Assembly: GCF_004104055.1 (NCBI RefSeq)
Contig: NZ_QOVJ01000004.1
Coordinates: forward strand, 124,001 to 188,000
Direction: 5' to 3'
DNA length: 64,000 nt
Source of the DNA: Leeuwenhoekiella aestuarii
Lineage (GTDB): Bacteria; Bacteroidota; Bacteroidia; Flavobacteriales; Flavobacteriaceae
Below are positions 43,793 to 53,950 of this stretch, piece by piece (position 1 is the stretch's first letter; every line of letters begins with the position of its first letter). A model generated the notes under the pieces. The model had not been told where the DNA came from. It ran no database searches and was given only the letters and a program-made list of their open reading frames with translations. Made by a program: the position numbers and the translations under genes.

Positions 43793-44641
43793 TTAAGCTC
43801 CTACCACTTCTCCCCCATTCACATGAATAACCTGTCCGGTTATATAGCTGCTGTCTTCTGATGCCAGAAATACATAAGCGGGCGCAACTTCACTGGGTTG
43901 CCCGGCTCTGCCCAAAGGCACGTCCTGACCAAAATCTGATACCTCATCAAAGGTTGCCGGGATTAACGGCGTCCAGATCGGCCCCGGAGCCACGCCATTG
44001 ACCCGAATATTCTTGGGTGCCCACATTTTACTCAGGGAACGGGTAAAGGTTGTGATAGCTCCCTTGGTACTGCTATAATCCAGCATGTGCGATGAACCTC
44101 TGTATGCGGTTACCGAAGTGGAATTGATCACACAGTCTCCACTTTCAAACTGACTTTCTAATGCCTTGGTAAAGAAAAAATACGGATAAATATTGGTCTC
44201 AAAAGTTGTAGCCAATTGGTCTTCGTCGATCTCAGAAACCGTATCTTTTGGAAATTGCACTGCTGCATTGTTAACCAAAATATGAATGTGTCCCAGCTCT
44301 GAGCGGGTTTGTGCAACAGCCTCTTTACAAAATTCAGCATCCCGCACATCCCCTTCGATCAAGAGGCACTTCTGTCCGTGTTCTTCTACCAGCTTCTGAG
44401 TATCTAATGCGTCTTCGGTCTCTGATTTGTAAATAATCGCTACAGAAGCACCTTCTATGGCAAAATGAACGGCCACACTGCGACCGATGCCGCTGTCTCC
44501 GCCGGTGATCAAGGCTACTTTATTTTTTAATTTACCCGAACCGGTATAGCCCTTCCGTACAATTTCGGGCTGCGGGTTCATGTCTTTTTCACTACCGGGT
44601 AACTCTTGTTCCTGTTCCGGAAATTTTGATGGTTTTGTCAT
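43793..44641 (-). CDS. SDR-family oxidoreductase (general-stress type)
   Basis: 282-aa NAD(P)-dependent short-chain dehydrogenase. The N-terminal extension rich in Glu/Pro (about 1-38) and the motif TGGDSGIG (46-53), together with the NNAA and YSSTK motifs, match the YhdF/YhxC/GsiB-neighbour stress-dehydrogenase subgroup. Substrate unknown. It is followed by its own terminator and preceded by a small hydrophilic protein gene (28-bp gap), a combination often seen in stationary-phase stress clusters. Confidence 0.9.
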   Translation of the reverse strand: MTKPSKFPEQEQELPGSEKDMNPQPEIVRKGYTGSGKLKNKVALITGGDSGIGRSVAVHFAIEGASVAIIYKSETEDALDTQKLVEEHGQKCLLIEGDVRDAEFCKEAVAQTRSELGHIHILVNNAAVQFPKDTVSEIDEDQLATTFETNIYPYFFFTKALESQFESGDCVINSTSVTAYRGSSHMLDYSSTKGAITTFTRSLSKMWAPKNIRVNGVAPGPIWTPLIPATFDEVSDFGQDVPLGRAGQPSEVAPAYVFLASEDSSYITGQVIHVNGGEVVGA

Positions 44642-44669
44642 GATATAGATTGTTTGAGCTTATGATCTA

Positions 44670-44804
44670 TTATGCGCCTCTTTTCTTAGGCTTATCATCG
44701 GTATTACCGTATTGATTGGTATGTTTATCTTTTAAAGGTCCTTTGTCGATGGAGTCCTTATTTTCTTTTTTATCATTTTTCGACTTTTCATTTTTAGCAC
44801 TCAT
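44670..44804 (-). CDS. Small hydrophilic Lys/Asp-rich protein
   Basis: 44-aa protein from Met 44804, about 70% charged or polar (SAKNEKSKNDKKENKDS, PKKRGA). The open frame runs upstream to 44897, but the extra 31 residues are atypical. It resembles short disordered stress peptides common beside SDR and catalase genes in Bacteroidota. No defined domain. Confidence 0.55.
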   Translation of the reverse strand: MSAKNEKSKNDKKENKDSIDKGPLKDKHTNQYGNTDDKPKKRGA

Positions 44805-44897
44805 AATTATAGATTTAGATTCGTAATATGTATTTATAGTTAATTGCTTCACGCGCAAAACAGGTTGCTGCTTCTGATCTTGTGAATCGCAGCGCAT

Positions 44898-45335
44898 TTA
44901 TTCCACGTAGTTTTTAGATACCTGATAGGTTTCGATCCCTTTTACAAACTGGTTGATTCCACTCAATTGAGCGTACAAGGTCTTTTGTAAGGCCCGGTCC
45001 TCCAATTGACTCACATAATGTGATAGCACCTGTAGTTTCTGATTCTCATATTTTTTAATACAAAGCCCCTGATACGTAGTGCAGGCAGCCTGCTCCCGTA
45101 TTGCAGACGCTTGCCCATTAGCATTCAGGTTTTTAAACCTATTATCTTTTAAAATGCCTGCTATTACCATATGGGAAGCTCTTTTAAGCTTAAAAAGCTT
45201 TTCAAAAAGGTAAGATTCATACAGATAAAGGCTGCGCTTGTGTCTATCGAAGTAATCAGATTGATCTCTTGCAAGCTGATCGGCTATCGTTTCAAGCAGT
45301 AGTGCATCCCGGGTATTGATCGAAAAGGATTCCAT
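44898..45335 (-). CDS. Unknown helical protein
   Basis: 145-aa protein from Met 45335 (MESFSINTRDALLLETI). Predominantly helical and charged, with three Cys (ACTTYQGLC region) and no signal peptide. I do not recognise the family; a four-helix ferritin- or DUF-type bundle is possible. The start gives a 10-bp gap from the preceding gene, better than the alternative at 45362, which would overlap it. Confidence 0.6.
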   Translation of the reverse strand: MESFSINTRDALLLETIADQLARDQSDYFDRHKRSLYLYESYLFEKLFKLKRASHMVIAGILKDNRFKNLNANGQASAIREQAACTTYQGLCIKKYENQKLQVLSHYVSQLEDRALQKTLYAQLSGINQFVKGIETYQVSKNYVE

Positions 45336-45345
45336 AATATTACCC

Positions 45346-45636
45346 TTAAATACTTGTGTCAAAATACTCCTCAGTATTGGGAACGAGGTACAGGGATTTG
45401 AATGCCTGTGTGTGTTGATCTATATAGTCGATCTTAATTTTAAATGTGCTGTTCATTGCCTCACTCAAAAACGCTCCGGTCTGTTTCTCAAAACCACCAT
45501 ATTCGGTGTGAGAGATCTTAGAGATAGTTGTCATAGCTACAGCACGCAGGCGCGTACGCTCGTTCTGGGTGCAATCGTAACGCTTTAGCAGTTTATTTAG
45601 CGCACGTTCAAAATGGGAGTTCGGAGAAGTCTTCAT
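45346..45636 (-). CDS. Unknown small protein, partner of the helical protein
   Basis: 96-aa protein (MKTSPNSHFERALNKLLKRYDC), helical N-terminus, then a mixed C-terminal part (TFKIKIDYIDQHTQAFKSLYLV). Not recognised. Immediately precedes the 145-aa protein gene, so the two are probably co-expressed. Confidence 0.6.
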   Translation of the reverse strand: MKTSPNSHFERALNKLLKRYDCTQNERTRLRAVAMTTISKISHTEYGGFEKQTGAFLSEAMNSTFKIKIDYIDQHTQAFKSLYLVPNTEEYFDTSI

Positions 45637-46376
45637 ATTGAATATTGTTTTTAATCGTACATTAAATGTATTGATAACTTAAAATAATACAACTGTAAAG
45701 AATGCCAATTGAGAAAACTTTAATAGCCTATCAAAAAGTCTTGTTAAGGAGTGTGTACGTAGTATTCAAACCTTTTAAATTCAGAATCGATATAGACTTC
45801 AAGCAGCTTTAGGTTTGTATACCTGATTTGTATAGCATTATACTCCCAAACCCGCATGGTTAAATGAATCAAAATCCTTAGGTTCAGATTAACCATAGGA
45901 TACACAACAAATAATCAACAGCGGGCTTAAAATTGAACATAAAACTTCCATTCATCTCCCTGTTCATTTTTTCCATCGATACGGCAAAGCATGTCTTTGA
46001 GCGAGTTGATGCAGCTGGAAACCAAAAAAATAAAAGCTTATTTTCTTGCCCGCCATTTCAATTTCGAATTCAAGAAGCTTAGCGTAAAACGATGTTGAAT
46101 CCAGTTCAGCACGACGCGTTTCATTTAAATCTATTTTTTCCACCTGCTTCATATCGCGTTTGTGCTGAGGTTTAAACACAATAATTCGTCTGGTGTCCAA
46201 TCATAACTCCCTTACTTTGAAGGAAGGCTTGGGTGAATGTTTTAAAAAAGAATGCTCATCTTGGCTCTTCAGGCATTCGTTAAGTATTCCCTAATTCAAA
46301 TAGTATTAACAAAATGCTCAATTTAAATCTTCATTAAAAGACTTACCTTGAGTAATCTGATTTTAAATAAAAGACT
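45637..46376. other. Spacer between the small-protein pair and ku
   Basis: 740 bp. An open frame at 45964-46200 (minus) is not convincing because part overlaps a dispersed intergenic repeat (45900-45980, CAGCGGGCTTAAAATT through TTTTTTCCATCGAT, related to 63235-63275 and 54530-54550). No RNA gene seen. Confidence 0.5.
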
Positions 46377-47153
46377 ATGCGCTCAATTTGGAATGGTTCA
46401 ATAAGTTTTGGTTTGGTTTCCATACCTATAAAAATGTATTCCGGCTCGGAGGACCGCAAGTTGGATCTCGATATGCTTGACCGCCACGACAATGCGCGTA
46501 TACGCTACAAACGCATTAACGAAGAAACCGGAAAAGAAGTAGAATGGAAGGATATCGTTAAAGGTTTTAAGCAGGATGACGGATACGTAGTCCTTGAAAA
46601 GGAAGACTTTGAACAGGCCAACCTCAAAAAAAGCAAAACCATCGATATCGAGGAATTTATAGACGAGGTTGAAGTTGCCGATGTTCTTTTTAAAAAGCCA
46701 TATTTTCTCGAACCGCAGAAAGAAGGAGGCAAATCGTATAACCTGCTACGAAACGCATTGAAAAAGACCAAAAAACTAGGCGTGGCCACCTTTGTGATGC
46801 GTCAAAAAGAGCATCTTAGTCTGGTAGGAGTTTACGACAATGCTTTGGTTTTGCATGTGATCAGGTTTGAAGACGAGATACGCGATCCTGGGGAACTCAA
46901 ATTATCCAAGACTAAGGTGACTAAGAAAGAAGTGGATATGGCCATCTCGCTCATAGAAAACTACACCGAGACCTTTGACTTTGCTAAATACAAAGACGTA
47001 TACAACGACCAGTTGATGAAAATTATCAAGTCGAAGTCCACCGGAAAAGTAAAGGAGCCTGAAAAATTTGAAAGCAAACCCACTCCCGCAAAAGACCTGA
47101 TGGCACAGCTAAAAGCCAGTCTTGAGAAAAAGAAAAAAAATAAAGCTTCCTGA
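46377..47153 (+). CDS. ku: Ku DNA end-binding protein
   Basis: 258-aa bacterial Ku, which rings DNA ends and recruits LigD for non-homologous end joining. It starts MRSIWNGSISFGLVSIPIK, the classic Ku opening, with the core beta-barrel through about 200 and a Lys-rich C-terminus (LEKKKKNKAS) as expected for LigD and DNA contacts. LigD follows after 2 bp. Confidence 0.97.
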   Translation: MRSIWNGSISFGLVSIPIKMYSGSEDRKLDLDMLDRHDNARIRYKRINEETGKEVEWKDIVKGFKQDDGYVVLEKEDFEQANLKKSKTIDIEEFIDEVEVADVLFKKPYFLEPQKEGGKSYNLLRNALKKTKKLGVATFVMRQKEHLSLVGVYDNALVLHVIRFEDEIRDPGELKLSKTKVTKKEVDMAISLIENYTETFDFAKYKDVYNDQLMKIIKSKSTGKVKEPEKFESKPTPAKDLMAQLKASLEKKKKNKAS

Positions 47154-47155
47154 TT

Positions 47156-49585
47156 ATGGGGCTGGAGGAGTACAAACGTAAAAGGGACTTCAACAAAACC
47201 CCAGAACCCGCCGCAGACATCCATTCCAAATCAGCGGGTAGGTTTGTCATACAACGCCATCGGGCTTCACGTTTGCATTACGATCTACGGCTGGAGTTGG
47301 ATGGGGTGCTTAAAAGTTGGGCGGTTCCCAAAGGCCCTTCGCTCAATCCTGCAGACAAGCGCCTTGCGGTACAGACTGAAGATCATCCTATACGCTATCT
47401 AACTTTTCACGGCACCATCCCTAAAGGAAATTATGGCGCCGGGGAAATGACCATATGGGATGAAGGCACCTTTACCATAGCAGCCGGATATCCCACGGAT
47501 GCCCTGTTGCAACACTATGAAAAAGGCGACTTAAAGATTCAGTTTTTTGGCACCAAAATAAAAGGAACCTTTGCCCTTGTACATACCAAAAGAGAAAATG
47601 CAGATAACCACTGGTTGCTCATCAAGAAGAAAGATTCCTACGCTACCGATTTACACTACGATGCAGAGGTATTTGTAAACCGCAACCAATCTCCTGCTTC
47701 CTCTTCAACCCCCATCAAAAAACTCGACCCCTCCCAATTCATCCGACCTATGTTAGCCACGGCGACTAAAAACATATTTAACGATCCCGAGTGGGTGTAT
47801 GAACTCAAATGGGACGGTTACCGGGTTCTGGCACATATTCAGGATGGGAAGGTTAATCTGCATTCGAGAAACGGTATCAACTACACGGAAAAGTTTGAAA
47901 AACTAAAACAGGATTTAGAAGCAATTGAGCATGATGCAATTCTGGATGGTGAAGTGGTCGTGGTAGATGCTGACGGCTTACCGCAGTTCCAGGCGTTGCA
48001 GAATTATACCCATACTACGCCGGGTACGTTGCGCTATTATGTATTTGATATGCTCCACCTCAACGGGCATGACATGCTAGACCTGCCCCTTTTAGACCGT
48101 AAAAGCCTGATTCCGGAAGTCATCGCAGGTTGTGAAGCTACGCTGTATTGCGACCATATTGAAGGTATGGGATCTGCACTCTACAATAAAGCGGTTGATG
48201 CCGGTATGGAAGGCGTCATCGCCAAACACAAAGAATCGACCTATGCGCCGGGATACCGCTCTGAAAAATGGCTAAAGATCAAAGCCGTGCTCACCGAAGA
48301 GACGCTGATCTGCGGGTATACCAATTCAAATAGTGGCGGTACCCCGTTTGGGAGTTTAATTCTAGGGATGTATACCGAAGATAAACTGAAATATGTGGGC
48401 AATTGCGGTTCCGGGTTTAGCAATGAAGAACAACATGGGTTGCTGAAGCAGCTGAAAAAACTTTCGGTTGCTGAAAATCCCTTTGGTAAAAAGATAAACC
48501 TGAAGGGCCGAAAGCCAAATTGGATCATTCCGCAATTGATTTGTGAAGTTAAATTTTCCGAATGGACAACAAACCATGTTATGCGCCATCCAGTTTATAA
48601 AGGCCTGCGCAGCGATAAGATTCCACAAGAGATTCATATTCAGAAGCCACATTCAGTATCTAAGAAAACCCAGCCCACTTCTGAAGCAGGTATTGAAGTA
48701 GCCGGACACTACGTTAATTTCACCAATCTGGAAAAAATATACTGGCCCGCTTCCGGCTACACCAAGTATGATCTTATTGATTATTATATTCAGGTATCAG
48801 AATATATGTTGCCCTATCTCAAAGACCGGCCGCAAAGCTTGCACCGGCATCCAGACGGAATTAATAAGAAAGGTTTTTACCATAAAGACCAAGAGCATCT
48901 TCCGGCGTGGATGGAGACGGTTTCCGTATTCTCCAAATCGTCAGACCGCAAGATCAACTACCTACTGTGTCAAAACGAAGCCGCATTGCTCTATATGGCC
49001 AATCTGGGATGTATTGAAATCAATCCCTGGAATTCGCGGGTGGGTACTCTGGAGAAACCCGATTATGCCATTATTGATCTTGATCCTTCAGACACCAATA
49101 CCTTTGAAGAAGTAATAACCGTAGCACAGGCCGTAAAAGAAATCCTGGATCGAGCAGGTATTAAAGGCTTTTGCAAAACCTCGGGTTCGAGTGGTTTACA
49201 TATCTACCTTCCGTTGGCGTCTCAATACAGTTATGCCGAAGCGCGTAATTTCACCAAACTGCTGTGTATGTATGTGGAGGAACAAGTTCCTAATCTTACC
49301 AGTATGACCCGCGCCGTCAAAGACCGAAAGGGTAAAATTTATTTGGATTACCTGCAGAACCGGAAAGGGCAAACGCTTGCCTCCCCCTATTGCGTCAGAC
49401 CCAAACCCGGAGCAACGGTCTCCGCTCCCCTAGAGTGGAAGGAAATCAAGAAAGGTCTACAAATCAATCAGTTTACCCTAAAAACAATGGTCGACCGACT
49501 GCAGGAGCAGGGCGATCTGTTTGCAGGGATTTTAGGAGCGGGTATTGATATGGCTGCGGCCCTCGAAAAACTAGAAAACGAGTAA
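47156..49585 (+). CDS. ligD: LigD: phosphoesterase-ligase-polymerase end-joining enzyme
   Basis: 809-aa multifunctional NHEJ enzyme in the order seen in Pseudomonas LigD. Phosphoesterase domain about 10-170, with H41-Y42-D43 in RLHYDLRLE. ATP-dependent ligase about 195-500, nucleotidyl-lysine K218 in YELKWDGYR, motif ILDGEVV. Polymerase/primase domain about 520-800, with LHRHPDG and the D641-x-D643 metal site in IIDLDPSD. Ends can thus be trimmed, filled and sealed by one protein loaded by Ku. It directly follows ku. Confidence 0.97.
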   Translation: MGLEEYKRKRDFNKTPEPAADIHSKSAGRFVIQRHRASRLHYDLRLELDGVLKSWAVPKGPSLNPADKRLAVQTEDHPIRYLTFHGTIPKGNYGAGEMTIWDEGTFTIAAGYPTDALLQHYEKGDLKIQFFGTKIKGTFALVHTKRENADNHWLLIKKKDSYATDLHYDAEVFVNRNQSPASSSTPIKKLDPSQFIRPMLATATKNIFNDPEWVYELKWDGYRVLAHIQDGKVNLHSRNGINYTEKFEKLKQDLEAIEHDAILDGEVVVVDADGLPQFQALQNYTHTTPGTLRYYVFDMLHLNGHDMLDLPLLDRKSLIPEVIAGCEATLYCDHIEGMGSALYNKAVDAGMEGVIAKHKESTYAPGYRSEKWLKIKAVLTEETLICGYTNSNSGGTPFGSLILGMYTEDKLKYVGNCGSGFSNEEQHGLLKQLKKLSVAENPFGKKINLKGRKPNWIIPQLICEVKFSEWTTNHVMRHPVYKGLRSDKIPQEIHIQKPHSVSKKTQPTSEAGIEVAGHYVNFTNLEKIYWPASGYTKYDLIDYYIQVSEYMLPYLKDRPQSLHRHPDGINKKGFYHKDQEHLPAWMETVSVFSKSSDRKINYLLCQNEAALLYMANLGCIEINPWNSRVGTLEKPDYAIIDLDPSDTNTFEEVITVAQAVKEILDRAGIKGFCKTSGSSGLHIYLPLASQYSYAEARNFTKLLCMYVEEQVPNLTSMTRAVKDRKGKIYLDYLQNRKGQTLASPYCVRPKPGATVSAPLEWKEIKKGLQINQFTLKTMVDRLQEQGDLFAGILGAGIDMAAALEKLENE

Positions 49586-49734
49586 CCTATAGTTTTTAGA
49601 AATACATTACATCTCTTAATAATTTGTTATTTAAGAGTTCTTAAACAGTTGAGCCCGGGATATCCCGCTAAATTGAAAACGCAAAACCCTTCTCAAATAA
49701 GGTATTGCGTTACCGACAAACTAACTGCTTTTTT

Positions 49735-50202
49735 ATGAATACAAACCTTGTGCATTTTACGTTAAATGGAGAACCGGTGGAAGTTGCTATCGAACCGTGG
49801 ACCACACTACTTGACTACCTGCGCTATCATCAAAAACTTGTTGGCACAAAAAAAGGTTGTGACCATGGCCAGTGCGGTGCCTGCACAGTTCTTATTGACG
49901 GTAACAGCGTGAATTCCTGCCTTTGCCTTTTAGTGAGTCTGGATGGAGCAGAAATCACCACCATTGAAGGTGTTGCAACCGCTGATAACTTAAGCCTTGA
50001 ACAACAGATTTTTATAGAAGAAGATGCGTACCAATGTGGATTCTGTACCCCGGGGCAAATTTGCTCCACCATCGCGATGCGTAACCGCGCGGAAATCAAT
50101 TCTGAAGAAGAACTCAAAGATTGGATGAGCGGTAACCTTTGCCGTTGCGCCGCCTATAAAAATATAACGAAAGCCGCCCGTCGCATTTACGAAGAATCCT
50201 AA
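49735..50202 (+). CDS. [2Fe-2S] subunit of a PaoABC-like molybdenum oxidoreductase
   Basis: 155-aa iron-sulfur subunit from Met 49735 (the frame can be extended 10 codons). Two [2Fe-2S] clusters: ferredoxin-type GCDHGQCGACTVL with a later Cys, and the helical CGFCTPGQ plus LCRCAAYKNI. Unlike E. coli PaoA there is no twin-arginine signal here, so the complex is probably cytoplasmic. First gene of the three-gene operon, 5 bp before the FAD subunit. Confidence 0.93.
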   Translation: MNTNLVHFTLNGEPVEVAIEPWTTLLDYLRYHQKLVGTKKGCDHGQCGACTVLIDGNSVNSCLCLLVSLDGAEITTIEGVATADNLSLEQQIFIEEDAYQCGFCTPGQICSTIAMRNRAEINSEEELKDWMSGNLCRCAAYKNITKAARRIYEES

Positions 50203-50207
50203 TCACT

Positions 50208-51185
50208 ATGAAACCATTTCAATACACCCGGCTTTCGACCGAAGATCTCTCGTCAGGCACTACATTACGTGATTCCACTATTCTTGCCGGCGGAACCAAC
50301 TTAGTAGACCTCATGAAATATGGAGTTGAAGAACCCGATAGCCTTGCAGATATCGGTAAGTTGCCTTACACTCAGATCGAAGAATCTGATAAGGGTTTAT
50401 TACTGGGAGCATTGGTAACCAATGCAGATACCGCCTACCACGCGGCGGTAAAAAGCACGTATCCCGTTCTCAATAAAGCCATACTTGCCGCAGCATCCTC
50501 ACAGCTGCGTAACCGCGCTACAAACGGGGGAAATCTACTACAACGCACCCGCTGCTATTACTTTTACGATACGACAATGCCCTGTAACAAGCGTGAACCG
50601 GGAACCGGATGTGCCGCGATTAAGGGGTTTAACCGTATTCATGCTATTTTAGGCACTTCAGCCTCCTGTATTGCCACGCACCCTTCAGATATGTGTGTAG
50701 CCCTGGCCGCCTTAGAAGCCAAAGTACTTGTGTTGCGCAAGGGAGAAACCATAGTGATCCCTTTTGATCAACTTCACAGACTTCCGGGAGATCAGCCTGA
50801 AAAGGACCATAATCTGGAACCCGGAGATCTCATAACCCATATTCAATTACCCGCTGAAGGTTTCTCAGAGCATTTTGAATACCTAAAAATCCGTGACCGG
50901 GAGTCCTATGCTTTTGCTCTCGTCTCTGTTGCGGCATGCTTAAAAGTTTCTGAGGGTAAAATTGCAGACATACGTGTCGCTTTGGGCGGTGTCGCTCACA
51001 AACCCTGGAAACTAAAAGAAGTAGAAAAAGATTTTTTTGGGAAAGAGGCTTCCACAGAAAATTTTCAATCCTTAGCTGAACAATTAATCCAGGGTGCCCA
51101 AGGTTTTGGGACCAATGACTTTAAAATTTCGCTGGTAAAAGGCGCTATCGTACGTGCCTTAAACAACGCTCTAAATCCATCATAA
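50208..51185 (+). CDS. FAD subunit of a PaoABC-like molybdenum oxidoreductase
   Basis: 325-aa FAD-binding subunit of the xanthine dehydrogenase M type. FAD loop ILAGGTNLVDLMK, and a PaoB-style Cys-rich insertion (TRCYYFY, MPCNKREPGTGC) predicted to hold an extra [4Fe-4S] cluster, followed by HPSDMCVAL. The stop overlaps the next start (TAATG). Electrons would pass from molybdenum via [2Fe-2S] to FAD. Confidence 0.93.
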   Translation: MKPFQYTRLSTEDLSSGTTLRDSTILAGGTNLVDLMKYGVEEPDSLADIGKLPYTQIEESDKGLLLGALVTNADTAYHAAVKSTYPVLNKAILAAASSQLRNRATNGGNLLQRTRCYYFYDTTMPCNKREPGTGCAAIKGFNRIHAILGTSASCIATHPSDMCVALAALEAKVLVLRKGETIVIPFDQLHRLPGDQPEKDHNLEPGDLITHIQLPAEGFSEHFEYLKIRDRESYAFALVSVAACLKVSEGKIADIRVALGGVAHKPWKLKEVEKDFFGKEASTENFQSLAEQLIQGAQGFGTNDFKISLVKGAIVRALNNALNPS

Positions 51186-53374
51186 TGCTCAATATAGGAA
51201 ACAAACAAAAACGGGTCGACGGTCCGCAAAAAGTAACCGGCAAGGCGACCTATGCTGCAGATATCACATCTCAATTTTACCACGCTTATGTTTTGCAAAG
51301 CACTATTGCCTGTGGAAGCATCACAGCTATAGACACCTCGGCAGCAGAAGCATTTGAAGGGGTAAAAGGTATTTTCACACACAAGAATCTTCCCGAGCGT
51401 TTAAAAAATAAGGTTGATTATACCGATCCACTTTCCCCTCCCGGCAAGCCATTCCGCCCTTTTTATAACGATAAAATACTTTATAACGGTCAACCCATTG
51501 CCTTGGTAGTTGCCCAAACTTTTGAACAGGCCCGCTATGCTTCTAAGCTGATCAAAGTGACCTACGAAGAAAAGAAGTTTAAAGGCAGCTTATCGGAGAA
51601 CCTCAAAAATGCCAGCGCCGATCGCGCTCCAGAACCCGCATCGAACAGAGGGGATTTTAAAAAAGCTTTTAAAAATTCCGACTATACAATAATTCGGGAA
51701 TACCGCCAGTCGCGCAATTACCACAATCCGATGGAGCCCCACGCCACAAGCGTCGAATATAAAAGCGACGGAAGCCTCGTGGTCTATGATAAAATACAAG
51801 GTGTTGCGAGTTCATTAAAATATCTTAACGGTGTATTTGGTCTTGGTGCAGATACAGTGCAAGTGAAAAGCGATTTTGTAGGCGGTGCGTTCGGCTCCGG
51901 GCTTCGCCCGCAGTATCAGTTATTTATGGCAACGCTTGCTGCTTTAGAGCTAAATCACAATGTACAAATGGTTATGACCCGTGCGCAGATGTTCAGCTTT
52001 GGATACCGGCCGGAAGTCATTCACACCATGAAGTTGGGTTGTTCAAATGACGGTATACTACAAGCTCTTTCACATAAAACTGTTGGAGAGACCTCTACGT
52101 TTGAAGATTTTAATGAGACTATTGTAGACTGGTCTGGTCTCTTATACAAATGTGAAAATGTAAATTTAGAATATGAATTAACACCGGTACAGAGTTATAC
52201 CCCACTTGATATGCGTGCTCCCGGCGGCGTTTCTGGGGTTTATGCCTTAGAATGTGCTATAGATGAACTTGCCCATGAAGCGGGCATTGATCCACTGGAA
52301 TTCCGGCGTAAAAATTATGTAGATTACGATCAGAATGAAGACAAACCCTTCACCAGCAAAGAGCTGATGGCATGTTATGCGCGCTGTGAGGAAGTATTTG
52401 GCTGGAAAAACAGAAAGGATTTATCTAAGACTGAGCCACACCTGCTTACGGGTTATGGGATGGCAACCGGTTCTTGGGAAGCGCTGCAACAACCAGCTTC
52501 CGTTTCTCTGAGTATGAATGAAGAGGGTACATTTACCATTAAATGCGCCACAGCAGATATCGGAACAGGAACCTATACCGTGATGTCTCAGATCGCTGCA
52601 GACAAGTTGGGGGTTTCTATAGAAAAGATAAAATTTATGCTGGGAGATACCGCGTTCCCAGACTCCCCAATTGAAGGAGGCTCCTGGACGGTTTCGTCAG
52701 TAGGATCGGCGGTAGCCTCGGTTTGTGAAAAATTCAAATACCGAATAGCCGATGTATGGAAACGAAACAATCCGGATTATCAAGCTGTAGCTTTTGGAGA
52801 TATTTCGTTTCAAAAAGGTAAGCTGGAATACCGTTCTAAAGCATTTTCTTTCACGGAAATTATGCAGCAGGCTTCCAAAGAAGAATTAAGCATCGCTCAC
52901 AGCGAATCACCAGCTGAAGGTCAAAACACCCATTCGGGTTATGCCCATTGTTGTGTGATGGTTGAGGTTACAGTTGATAAGGACTTAGGAATTATTAAGG
53001 TGCCCCGCCTTGTCAATGTTTCTGCAGCCGGTAAGATCATCAATCCTAAAACTGCTGAAAATCAGTTGCTGGGATCTATGGTCTGGGGTCTGGGGATGGC
53101 CCTTCGTGAAGAGGGAATGGTAGATACCCGTTATGGGCGGGTTATGAATGCCAACTTCGCCGAATATCACATTGCAGTAAATGCCGATATACACGATATA
53201 CACACAGAGTTTGTTGAAGAGAAAGATGATAAAGTCAATCCGCTGGGTGCTAAAGGTGTGGGAGAATTGGGTATTGTAGGCCTGGCAGCAGCAATAAGTA
53301 ATGCCATCTTTGACGCAACCGGAAAAAGACTGAGAAAGCTACCTATGCTGCTGGATGATGTTTTAGAAGCCTAA
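51185..53374 (+). CDS. Molybdopterin subunit of a PaoABC-like aldehyde oxidoreductase
   Basis: 729-aa catalytic subunit of the xanthine-oxidase family. Cofactor-binding motifs FVGGAFGSG, the RAPGGVSG loop and GTGTYTVM are visible, and the base E694 is in GVGELGIVG, close to E692 of PaoC. The sequence resembles PaoC/YagR, which oxidises aromatic aldehydes. Substrate not proven. Maturation (MocA/PaoD-type) genes are not in the window. Confidence 0.93.
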   Translation: MLNIGNKQKRVDGPQKVTGKATYAADITSQFYHAYVLQSTIACGSITAIDTSAAEAFEGVKGIFTHKNLPERLKNKVDYTDPLSPPGKPFRPFYNDKILYNGQPIALVVAQTFEQARYASKLIKVTYEEKKFKGSLSENLKNASADRAPEPASNRGDFKKAFKNSDYTIIREYRQSRNYHNPMEPHATSVEYKSDGSLVVYDKIQGVASSLKYLNGVFGLGADTVQVKSDFVGGAFGSGLRPQYQLFMATLAALELNHNVQMVMTRAQMFSFGYRPEVIHTMKLGCSNDGILQALSHKTVGETSTFEDFNETIVDWSGLLYKCENVNLEYELTPVQSYTPLDMRAPGGVSGVYALECAIDELAHEAGIDPLEFRRKNYVDYDQNEDKPFTSKELMACYARCEEVFGWKNRKDLSKTEPHLLTGYGMATGSWEALQQPASVSLSMNEEGTFTIKCATADIGTGTYTVMSQIAADKLGVSIEKIKFMLGDTAFPDSPIEGGSWTVSSVGSAVASVCEKFKYRIADVWKRNNPDYQAVAFGDISFQKGKLEYRSKAFSFTEIMQQASKEELSIAHSESPAEGQNTHSGYAHCCVMVEVTVDKDLGIIKVPRLVNVSAAGKIINPKTAENQLLGSMVWGLGMALREEGMVDTRYGRVMNANFAEYHIAVNADIHDIHTEFVEEKDDKVNPLGAKGVGELGIVGLAAAISNAIFDATGKRLRKLPMLLDDVLEA

Positions 53375-53950
53375 CAGCGTCCTCCGTGAGGATGGGTAAA
53401 CCCACAAAGCCTTAAACTGAACCATACATTTTTAGATCGAGACACGTTTCATAGCATTTAAATCGCTATTATTCCGTAATCTGAATATCATTACGAGGGT
53501 TCACCCTGAGCATGTAGAAAGGCCAGTAGAGAAATCATACGTTAAGTTCACAGTACAAGTTGCAGTGGGCAGTATATTTAATTCAATATTAAAAGCACAA
53601 AACCATCTTTCTCAATCGCCCGTGTCCCCAACCCTTCTCCCCTGACTCCTTCTCTTAAGTTGGAGAAAAGCGTTGAATTTTTACTCTATTGAATACACTG
53701 CCATATTCAAACCCGAAGGGCTAAATCAATCAAAAACCCTCGGTTCAGTATAACCGCACCTTTTTGGTTAATGAGCCAGATGGCGCATAGGCTTTGAGAT
53801 CCTATCGCTTTATCTGGTATATACTATGTAGCGCTCACCATTAAAAGAGTAACGAGACTGAGGGTACAGAAGGTTCCTCTTGTCCTTAAAATTTCTTAAA
53901 ATAATTTCAGCTCGCTCTAAATAGTGTACTTTAGATTCAAAATTGATGTT
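53375..53950. other. Spacer with degraded dispersed repeats
   Basis: No gene. Contains fragments seen elsewhere in the window, such as the CCCAACCCTTCTCCCCTGACTCC block (53629-53651) and a GAGTTCACCCTGAGC-like segment near 53500, which recurs near 55681. Confidence 0.5.

Noticed and set aside
45964-46200. 78-aa minus-strand open frame before ku
   Set aside because: Its C-terminal part overlaps a dispersed intergenic repeat, and no family or signal is recognisable.
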